Shown here in pieces: positions 11,093 through 19,914 of a stretch of 64,000 nucleotides of DNA (position 1 is its first letter; the number at the start of each line of letters is the position of its first letter). The DNA is taken from the NCBI GenBank assembly GCA_033977485.1, contig CM066983.1, positions 62,181,010 to 62,245,009 of the forward strand, given 5' to 3'. The position numbers and the translations under genes were made by a program. The notes under the pieces are model-generated. The model was not told where the DNA came from. It saw only the letters and a program-made list of their open reading frames with translations, and made no database searches. The stretch comes from Hydrangea macrophylla (lineage: Eukaryota; Streptophyta; Magnoliopsida; Cornales; Hydrangeaceae).

Positions 11093-11259
11093 GCACTTCG
11101 TCTTCACCAGTAGATTGTAAAAATAGCATATATAAACGTCAAAATCATGCATTTAACACATCTGAGCTTCATAAAAACTTGTGTAGACATCCAATAAAGG
11201 GACCAAGTGAGTTAGAAACTCACCAAAGGTATGTTTGGCTTGTGTTTGTTGAAAAACCC

Positions 11260-11425
11260 CAAGCCTCTCTCTTTCTCTCCTCCTTCTCCTCTGTACAGCT
11301 CTCTTTCTCCTTCTCTTCTCCTTTCTTTTCTTCTTTTCCTCTTCTTCTTCTCTCCTTCTCCTCTGCTATGAGAGTGTGTGTGTGTGAGTGTATAGATATA
11401 GATATACGGATATATATATATAACA
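11260..11425 (-). repeat. CT/GT/AT microsatellite run
   Basis: About 110 bp of plus-strand CT-rich sequence, then (GT)n, then (AT)n. On the LTR's own strand the CT part is a GA-rich leader, common downstream of plant LTR promoters. The open frames here are compositional artefacts. Confidence 0.75.
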
Positions 11426-11488
11426 CACAAGATATGCATCTCTCTCTTTTAAGTTGTGTAAAATAGGCCCAAGGCCATAAATGAAGAC

Positions 11489-11498
11489 ATATATATAG
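11489..11498 (-). promoter_or_regulatory. CV2 LTR TATA box
   Basis: The minus strand reads CTATATATAT, about 345 bp into the LTR. Palindrome array B begins about 65 bp upstream of it. Confidence 0.5.
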
Positions 11499-11556
11499 AG
11501 TTGAGAGAGTGCCACACGTTTAAAGCTCAAGGAAAGAAGAAAACTTGTCACAGTAT

Positions 11557-11752
11557 ATGCCAATCAATTAGCATATATGTCAATCAATTGGTAATAGATA
11601 TTTGATGGCAATTGATTGAAAAGAATGGCAATCGATTGAGATGTTGCCACGTCATTACTTTTAGTCAGTATAATGGCAATCAATTGGGAATATGTCAATC
11701 GATTGGTACCCAAAAGTGTTAATCGATTGGGAACAAAGGCAATCTATTTGTA
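11557..11752 (-). repeat. CV2 palindrome array B, CAATCGATTG and variants
   Basis: Eight palindromes with core ATCGAT or one-base variants (ATCAAT, ATTGAT, ATCTAT), starting at 11563, 11583, 11611, 11631, 11679, 11698, 11722 and 11742. They form four pairs with steps of 20, 20, 19 and 20 bp. The array sits about 65-250 bp upstream of the TATA box. Variant units still keep the CAAT...ATTG arms. Confidence 0.85.
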
Positions 11753-11869
11753 TCTAAATCTCACCAATGAAAAGAAAAGTTTATATAAGTCTATGGAAAC
11801 GAAGTTTATTTATTAATACTCTCCAGAAATTCAGGGTATTACATCATCCACCACTTAACAAAAGATTTC

Positions 11870-13434
11870 GTTCTCGAAATCAAAAGTAAACGAGGTCTAG
11901 AACAAAAATGGAAACTTCTCACGCATCTCCGACTCTAACTTCCACGAAGCTTCTCCTCCATCATGATGCTTCCACTGAATCTAGACTAGCAGAATCTCCT
12001 TGTTTTTGAACTTTTTCACTCCTCGATCCAAAATGCAAATCAATCATTCGTTGAACGTAGCATTGTCATTGACTTCAATATCCTTGAAGTTGATCTCGTG
12101 TGCTAGGTTGTGGGCACACTTTCTCAGCATACTGATGTGGAAAATGTTGTGCACTCCTGACATCTTCGGTTTCAATGCAAGGCGATAGGCAACTTTCCCA
12201 ACACGCTCTAGAATCTCAAATGGTCCGATGAATCGCGGCGATAACTTGCCTCTCTTCTGACCAAATCTGACAATCCCTCGAACAGGCAAGACTTTGAGTA
12301 GCATGTGATCTCCAACGAAAAACTCCAAGTCTTTGCGTCGCTTGTCAGTATAACTCTTGTGTCGGGTCTGAGCTATCTTCATCTTCTTACGTACAATTTG
12401 AATTTCTCGCTGGTCTCTCGTACCATTTTGGCCTGAGATGTTGAGTATCTATGACTTCGTTCCAGTACACCGGTGATCGGCAAGGCCTTCTATACAAAGC
12501 TTCAAATGGCGCCATTCCTATGCTCGAATGGTAACTGTTGTTATAGGCGAACACGATCAAAGGTAAGTGCGTCTCCCAAGAATTTTCAAAATCAATGACA
12601 CAAGTACGTAACATGTCCTCCATTACTTGATTAACTCGTTTAGTCTGTCCATCTGTCTGTGGATGAAAAGCTGAACTCAAGTTTAGCATTATTCCCATTG
12701 CTGTTTGGAGACTCTTCTAAAATTCTGCAGTAAAACGCGAATCTCGATCTGACACAATAGAAACAGGTACTCCTTGTAACCGTACTACGTCTTGCAGATA
12801 CATCCAGCTCAAACGTTCTACTGGGTACGTCATACTGTAGGCAATAAAATGTGCCGTCTTTGTAATTCGATCCACAATTACCCAAATAGCATCATGGTTC
12901 TGCTGTGACTTCGGCAATCCTACGACGAAATCCATGGTGATGTGTTCTTATTTCCATTGAGGGATCGGTAACGGCTGTAGAAGCTGTAGAAGTCCAGGTG
13001 GCTTATGATTTTCTACCTTTGCTCATTTACAAGTAAGACATTGAGATATATACTCAGCTATTTCTCACTTCATTCCTTCCCACCAAAAATTTCTCTTCAG
13101 ATCCTTGTACATCTTCGTACCTCCCGGATGAATAGTCATCCGTGAATTATGCGCTTCATCTAATATTTCTGTCCAGAGATTTTTTTTGTCAGGTACACAG
13201 AGTCTACCTTTACATCGTAAGGCTCCGTCTGTACCGATACTCCAGATGTCTGTTGAGCTGCTATAATACGACTGATCAACGTCGGTTGTACCATAAGACA
13301 TCCAAAATATAGTCTTTCCATTGGTTCCACTGGCTGAAGCTTGAATTCAGCTAACACTTCTAATGCTCTCCATTCTCGAATTAGTAATGCAGCAATTACT
13401 AGTCGAGGTTTATGACTCAAAGCACCTGCTATGT
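11870..13434 (-). pseudogene. CV2 pol remnant: integrase and chromodomain
   Basis: Minus-strand Ty3/gypsy pol. It carries the linker after RNaseH (REWRALEVLAEF), a zinc-binding region, the integrase core with Asp in MDFVVGLP and Asp in VSDRDS, and the C-terminal domain (GPFEILERVGKVAYRLA). The chromodomain is degraded (about 11870-12040). The third catalytic residue is changed: HPQTDGQTKRVNQ has Lys where relatives have Glu (AAA at about 12645). The frame is broken by TAG at 12717-12719 (fits Trp TGG-to-TAG) and by frameshifts near 12385 and 13300. The gene is interrupted by solo LTR SL-A at 13435 and resumes at 17621. It cannot encode an active integrase. Confidence 0.9.
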
Positions 13435-16400
13435 GTGGATACCGGGCCTCCACCACTTGTTTGTTTTCGTTTGAAATTGAAATTTAATTTTTAAAAAGAG
13501 AGAGAAAAGGTCTGTTGAAAACAGATACAGAGTCGCCACTTGGTCTTTAAGGAACCAAGAAACCTAATTTGACTCACCCAAGCGGATAAGGGCACCGGCC
13601 CTTCATAACCAAAGAACTTGGTTTAGGGTTTTGGTACGAGAGAGGAAGAAGCCTTTGTCACGACTAAAACACCCTCAACTCGCCCCGTCTTTCGACGGGC
13701 CTCAATTAGCATCCAAATAATCATCTTCTACTATGTATGGTTCGACAATTAATACTATGATAGTATATTACATCACATAAGAAAATTTGAAATGGAAAAT
13801 CAAAAGATAAGATATCATTCATAAGATCTAAGCCAAATATCATACAATGTAAAGTGAAAAATCAGACAAATAAACCTAGGAAAAAATCGTCTAATCATGT
13901 ATCAAGTAATAAAGTTTCCATAGTCTAAAGGGGACATGAATTGTTCTTGAAACAAAATAATCAAAGAAATCAAAATATGCTTAGCAAGCTAGTATGATGC
14001 ATGTTAATCTTTGAGAAAAGAAGATCTCTCAATCCCCGGGACGGACGAGAAAGGAGGATTAGATCGAGGGGAAGCATGAACGTGTGATCATGATCATTCC
14101 TTTTAATCTTCTTAGATTAGGACTCGCAAAAGCCCCAAATCTTGCATGAATGCAATGTATGATATTCCTAAAATGTGCAAAGGTTGTAGTGTGTTTGTGT
14201 ACATGGACTTTCTAAAGTGACTTAAAAGTCTAGAGAATGAATGAATGTATGAATGAAATCATCATGGGATATGTGAAAATGTAGTATGAACTACTTCCTA
14301 AGACATGAACTAATTTGGAGTGCATGTAAGCATTAAATCAAAGGGGGAAAGTAAAAATGTGCTCGCTGTGAATAGTGGACAGAACAGTAGCATGATGTTT
14401 TGGAAATTGACAAGAGGGGTTAGGAATGTTTTCAATGAATGATTTTTTATGGAGATCTTCCTTATTACATCTAGAACATAACTCAAAAAGCCAATCTTTA
14501 ATAACTATTACAGATTTAGAGAAATCATATAACCAATTGAGGTTACTCAGAAACAGAGTTCGTACTGTCAACTGAAATGTTAGAAAATCTTAGAAAATGA
14601 AAACAAATGATCTAGAGGCCCATTATATACATAAAGTTCCCTAAGCCATTGAAGTTCAAGGGAAAAATAAGTTAGGACCACTCTTTTTGGAAAAGTTTTC
14701 TGTAAAACAAGTTGAAAGTAGACCAAGCTGCTGTGACAGCAAAAACAGAATATCTGGAGAGAATGTTTGGGTCCAAATGGACCATTTTGAAGTATTTCCA
14801 AGTCAAACCAAAAATCATGGGTGTTCTCTAATGAGTTAGGAAGACTTTCCAAGTGTTCTTACATTCATACATTGAGTATTGAACTCAAAATAATTCCTTG
14901 AAGTTACATGACTCACTGTTTTGAGGGTTTTGAGAAAAACAAGGTTTATTTCTTGAAATCAAAATAAGGGGTTTGAGAGGGGGGTTTTGATATGGGAGTT
15001 TTGAAAGTATACTTCCAGAACTTGGATGAATATTCTAACCACTTGGAATATCAATTCCTAACTCATTTCAAGAACTTCCCAAGTATTTGCAAAACATGGT
15101 TTTATTTGAAAACCAAACTCAAGAATCTATGGGAGTATGATACATGAGAGGATAGATGATACATGATATGATATAGCATGCTAAAAGTGGTAAAGAACAT
15201 GTTCATGGGATATGGGTTCATCTAGATACAAGAGAGTGTTGCATCAAAATGTGAAAGTCAAAAAATGATATGCTGTGAATAGTGGACAGACTGTATGCAT
15301 TACTTTGTAACATCATAATGGGAGGTCAAACATGCCTAAGAAAATGTGGGAAAAATCAGAGATCATCCTTATTGTGTCTAGAAAATAACCCAAAAAGCCA
15401 AACCTCAATAGCTATCACAGATTAAAAGAAATAAATCAGAATGTACACATGACTCAGAAACAAAGGCTGCACTGTTGACTAATTTTGTATGCTTTTTCAT
15501 AAATCAAAGAAATGGTTTATGATGACCCATTATATACCAAAAGTTTCCTAAGACACCCAAGTTTCATAAAAAAAAAATAGAAAAGATATATGTACAGTGA
15601 CGAAAAAACCCGGAATAAGTGCAAGAAGTCAGGTAAACATTCTGTGAGAACAGAGGCAGATTATGAATATGAACTTCTTAAATCCGAAAATAATAATTTC
15701 ACATCTCTATAATTGATGGGAGAAATTGGAGACAAACTATGATGTCTTAGGAAGATTTTCCAAGTAGTTTCATCATCATAACTCTAGTATTTAATTCAAA
15801 ATAAATCTTTGAATCTGAACAGCTCACTATTTTGGATCATTCTTGAAGACAATGGATTTGGGTTTTGAAATAGAGTTTGAGTTCTTGAATGGGGGTTTTG
15901 AAATAGATGTTCAAAGCATGAACTTAAACTCTTGAGATGACCATGTGACCACTTAGAACCTCATCCAAACTTGAATCATCAAAGAACTCCCAATATTATT
16001 TGCACAAACATAGTTTTGTTTGAGAATGTGACTTCAAGAATACATATGAATGTATTGAAGGTAGAATCATCATCCATCAAACATGTCTTTGAGGTCAAGA
16101 GCTACTATCCATAAGGATTCACTCTCCTCAAACAACATGTCATCTAGATGATTATGAACCACTAAATAATTAAAGAAAAGTAAAAAAGAAATAAGGTTAA
16201 GAGAGAGATGAACATCAAAGTAAACAAGCATTCAAATAGCAATCAATAGTTGATAATCATTGAGATATTGGACTTGTAGCTTGGTGTTTCACTCATATAT
16301 GGTGACATTTGGACATGGAAGTAGCTTCCTATCTCATGAATACTCAAGAATGGTGGTGAAAGAAATGTTTGGATGATTGAAGTTTTGATAGAAAACTCAA

Positions 16401-17620
16401 GTAAAAAGGAAAACTCACTTTGATGGAGAAAATAGAAGAAGAAGACTACTTCTTCTCTTTCTCTCTCTATATTTTTCTAGAGTTTCTTCCTAAGCTCTCT
16501 CTAAGCTTCCATGTCTCATCTCTAAATGGAAGTAAATGGCTTCTTTTATAGGCAAAGGAGGGGTGGTAAATGGAGTTTTAAAAAGTTTAAAATGGTCTCC
16601 CATTGGTCCAAAATAAGCTGGGAACCAAATCTACGTCGTTTTGATTTATAATAAATCAAATTGCACCCCCAAAATAAATTGCAAAAACATATTGTTCTGG
16701 AGGAGAGTGCCGTGGCAGCACTGGGCCTGTGCCGCGGCGGCAGTGGGCCAGTGCCGCGGCGGCACTGCTCCTCCTTCGTCCAGATAATGCTGTTTAGGCC
16801 CCCAGAGGTTCCGATATTCCACAAAAGGCCCTATTTCGTCCAAAATTCACAGAAAATGCATACGAACTCCAAATTGAGGTTGTGATATACCGTTGGAAAG
16901 GTAATAGAGTCTAATTTATATAAAAAATAGTTTGGGAATAGGTCACTTTGAAAATTTTTGCGGTATTTGCGATAAAAACCGATTTGATCTCCTTTTTCGC
17001 CTTCGAAAATTCATAATAGACTCGTTTTAAATCTGAAAATTATGTGCAATATACCGTTGGAAAGCTATTGACCTCTAGTATCCATGAAAAATATTTGAAA
17101 ATTGTTACAGTGTCCCGGTTCTAAAGTCAAATTCTGGTCAAACTGGTCAAACCTGGGATTCCCGAGAAGTTTTGGAAACCTCCGGGAGTTCCCAGGAACT
17201 GACGTTTTCGCTCGATTTTCTTTTAAAACTCATTTTAATACTTTTCTCATGATCTAGAATGATTCTGGCGAATTCGGACGATTATGGTCAAACTTGGTCA
17301 AACTTGGTCAAACCTTGGTCAAACCGGTCAACGGGGATTTTCCGAGAACTTCCGGGACTTCCGGGGGTCTCTGGGAGCTGACGATTTCATTCGATTTTAC
17401 TTAAAAACTCGTTATATCATTTTTCTTGCGACGTAGCATGTTTCCAGAACTTTTGGTCCAAATCTGGGAGCTTTTGGGCTTTCAGGGGCATTTTGGTTAC
17501 TCTGAGCATTCTGAGAAATAGAATTGGCTTCCAGGAGTCTTTTTGAGTCTTTTCGATTATTGTGAACCACCAAGCTATGGGTCTCCTAAATCTGATAGCC
17601 GACAAAATGGGGTGTCTACA
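13435..17620 (-). mobile_element. Solo LTR SL-A of the Ogre/Tat-like family, inserted in CV2 pol
   Basis: 4186 bp bounded by TGTGGATACC and GGGTGTCTACA (plus-strand reading) and flanked by the perfect 5-bp duplication CTATG (13430-13434 and 17621-17625). Its sequence parallels the reverse complement of the Ogre LTRs. Shared features are the CCCGTC-GAAA-GACGGG hairpin near 13680-13697, the TTGACC array (about 17281-17335) and CCGCGG palindromes (16710, 16732, 16754). It is about 0.9 kb longer than the Ogre LTRs because of a diverged internal duplication: the GCTGTGAATAGTGGACAG block is at about 14363 and again at 15271. No coding region or second LTR is present, so it is a recombined solo LTR of a related subfamily. 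Confidence 0.88.
16700..16770 (-). repeat. SL-A CCGCGG palindrome module, three units
   Basis: Cores CCGTGG 16710, CCGCGG 16732 and CCGCGG 16754, each step exactly 22 bp, with spacer TGGGCC between them. It lies about 160-210 bp upstream of the TATA-like CTATAAAAG (minus strand, about 16543-16551). Confidence 0.85.
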
Positions 17621-18424
17621 CTATGACATTCGCTTTACCTGGATGGTATTGTAACAAAAATTCATAGTCTTTGAGTAACTCCATTCATCTTCGTTGTCGC
17701 ATGTTCAACTCCTTCTGAGAGAACAAATACTTCAAACTCTTATGATTGGAAAACAAATCAAACTTCTCTTCATAGAGATATTGTCTCCAAATCTTTAATG
17801 AAAATACTATTGCTGCTAATTCCAGGTCATGCATAGGATAATTTTTCTCATGTACCTTCAACTGTCTTGATCCATATGCAATAACATTCCCATCTTGCAT
17901 CAGTACACACCCTAGTCCTTGGTGTGATGCATCACTGTAGATCACATACCTTTCTCCACTCTTAGGTATCGCAAGTACTGGTGTAGAAGTCAATCTTTCT
18001 TTAAACTCCTGGAATGCTCCCTCATGCTTGTCTACCCATTCGTACTTTATTTCCTTCCTCGTCAAATTTGCCAAAGGTCCAGCTAACTTGGCCAATCCTT
18101 CCATAAATCCTAGATCTTCAAGTTCCTGGACTTGCTTCTTTAGTTCCAACATCTCAGTTGGTGCCATCCTATACGGAGTCTTAGATATTGGCAATGTTCC
18201 AGGCACTAGTTCCACACAAAAGTCTATTTCCCTTTTCGGTGGAAGTCCCTTAATATCCTGGAATACATTCTGAAAATCTTGTACAATAGGAATCTAATCG
18301 ATCTTGAGTTCTGTATTCATGCTCCTGATTGTAGCCAATCTACTTGTTAAGAACATATCGCTCGTCGGCTGACAATGAAATTGATTCGTGCCCAATATTG
18401 CATTCTTGACTACATGTTCTTTAT
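17621..18424 (-). pseudogene. CV2 pol remnant: protease linker, truncated RT, RNaseH
   Basis: Continuation of CV2 pol on the far side of SL-A. From the 3' side it holds the RNaseH domain ([37 protein letters not shown]) and the RT N-terminus ([18 protein letters not shown]). The RT palm is missing: ELEDLGF runs straight into [17 protein letters not shown], a segment that in CV3 lies roughly 200 residues later, so the catalytic xxDD motif is deleted. A TGA near 17680 replaces the Trp conserved after RQRR. The sequence ends abruptly at 18424, where the Athila LTR begins; the rest of CV2 should lie past the right edge. Confidence 0.88.
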
Positions 18425-18601
18425 TGTATTGGACACGAATTATCACTTAAACTGGGAGATTTAATGGGTGAATTTGTGCGTTTGTTGTTCTTATTGATGT
18501 TCTCTCTTTACTAATAATACCCCTTTTTCTTATAGGTAATTGAGGCATTGTTGGAGGCCTTGTTTGTGAGGAATAAAGGAAGAAGTCAAAAGCTACCCGA
18601 G

Positions 18602-18782
18602 CGGATCGATCCGCCCCTTTCACTTGGATCGATCCGCGCGTTTTATAGAACTCTCTGCCCAGAAATCCGAATGCGGATCGATCCGGATTTTTAACGCGGA
18701 TCGATCCGCGTGTTTCGCTGAAGATTCTAACGGCGAATTAAAGAAGCGGATCGATCCGGATTTTTGCCTTGGATCGATCCGC
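18602..18782 (+). repeat. Athila LTR palindrome array, GGATCGATCC
   Basis: Six copies of GGATCGATCC, mostly extended to CGGATCGATCCG, start at 18603, 18626, 18675, 18698, 18748 and 18771. They form three pairs, each with an exact 23-bp step, and the pairs repeat every 72-73 bp. The 13-bp spacers differ (gccccttt..., ggatttttaacgc, ggatttttgcctt) while the dyads do not. The array ends about 59 bp upstream of the TATA box. Confidence 0.93.
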
Positions 18783-18838
18783 GGCCTGTGCTGATGTTTT
18801 CTTCCTTTTATTATAACTTTGCCATTTTGTTTTGGGGT

Positions 18839-18846
18839 TATATATA
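18839..18846 (+). promoter_or_regulatory. Athila LTR TATA box
   Basis: TATATATA followed by AGTTAAAG, about 415 bp into the LTR and just downstream of the palindrome array. A CT-rich leader follows. Confidence 0.6.
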
Positions 18847-19768
18847 GTTAAAGATGAGTTTCTTTTAGGTTATGTTTTTTTTAGCTTATTTTTAGTGGTT
18901 TTCTCTTAGGGTAGAAGCTCTCTCTCTCTCTAATCCTCTCATCTCTCTCCCTCATTACTCCCCATCTACCAACATTCACTTCCATTTATTGTTAGAGAGA
19001 GAAGAGAGTGTGCATGTATTGAATGATTGAAGATTTTATTGGAGCAAGTTTTGGATTTCTTATAGCATTTATGGTGATTTCATCTAGTTGGTATAATTTC
19101 CTTTCCGCTCTCTTTAATATTGTTGTCATTGTGATTATGAGTAGCTAGACCTTCAAGGTTGGGGATCATAAACCCACCATTGGATCTATGTGTATATTAT
19201 TGTAGGACTCTCACACTTTGTAGCATATCTAGAGTTCATGGGGGTATGGTTTGATGTTTTGAGACCTCACTTCTAATGTCAAGCATTTGAAGTGATTAAA
19301 TCTCTACACTCTAACCATACACCCATGTGTTGCATTGGAACATCCATCTAGCATGTTGCTTGACTACCACATATTTGATGGTTTGCCACAATGGAATTTT
19401 CTACTCTAGAATGTGCTTCAGGTGTGAAAGTCATGTGTTGTTGGTCCAAGGTGGGGGAATGCTCCCCAACCTCAATTTCTCCATTTACAAAATCCCAAAA
19501 CATTTACTTACACTTAACTTTGTCCAAAGTTACTTTCCACCTTCGAAATAGCCATTATAGTTAATCTAGAAACAATTGAATCAAACCCATAGTCGAAAAG
19601 ACTCATTTTTATTTCTTAGTTTGTTAATTGCCCTTCGCATTATAATTGGTTATTAAGCGCCCACCAAGTATTGTTGCACTCCAATCCCTGTGGACTCGAC
19701 ACCCTATTTCCACCGTACTACATTTTTAATAGGGTTAACAAAAGAACTTGATTTTGACTGAATCAAAA

Positions 19769-19786
19769 TGGCGCCGTTGCCGGGGA
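19769..19786 (+). other. Athila primer binding site
   Basis: TGGCGCCGTTGCCGGGGA is the primer-site sequence characteristic of Athila-type elements (complement of the 3' end of tRNA-Asp). It lies 28 bp after the end of the LTR. Confidence 0.85.
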
Positions 19787-19914
19787 TTGGCATTGGTAAC
19801 AACCTTAGGTCGCTTAGTTTCTAATTATAGTGCTTTTGCTTTTAATCTTCGTTGCTTTCTTGTTGAGTGTCTTTGAAGGAGTAGCCTTTAAGTGAAAATC
19901 GATAGCTTCTCACA

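Larger units (their letters stand above)
9624..11843 (-). repeat. CV2 3' LTR (2.2 kb)
   Basis: Read on the minus strand it begins TGTAATACCC (ending at 11843) and finishes GGGGCGTGACA (9624). The inner edge abuts the end of the CV2 pol remnant (chromodomain region). The termini match those of CV3 (TGTAATAACC and GGGGCGTGACA), so the two are related chromoviruses. It contains two clusters of CAATCGATTG palindromes, a TATA box at 11489-11498, GA/AC/AT-rich microsatellites (11260-11425) and CACCGCTTTTAAGAGC repeats. The 5' LTR lies beyond the right edge, so no target duplication can be checked. Confidence 0.85.
18425..19740 (+). repeat. Athila 5' LTR (1.3 kb)
   Basis: It starts TGTATTGGACACG exactly where CV2 homology stops and ends GGGTTAACA, 28 bp before the primer binding site. 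It contains six GGATCGATCC palindromes followed by a TATA box at 18839-18846 and a CT-rich leader (about 18920-18975). The start is inferred from the break in CV2 homology because no second LTR is available for comparison. Confidence 0.75.

Noticed and set aside
11179..11466. ORFs on both strands in the CT-rich stretch
   Set aside because: Low-complexity CT/GT/AT composition; it is a microsatellite within the CV2 LTR.
13435..17620. Reading SL-A and SL-B as short nonautonomous elements (TRIM/LARD)
   Set aside because: Each is one LTR-length unit with a single TG and CA end and homology along its length to the Ogre LTR; no internal primer site with a second LTR is present.
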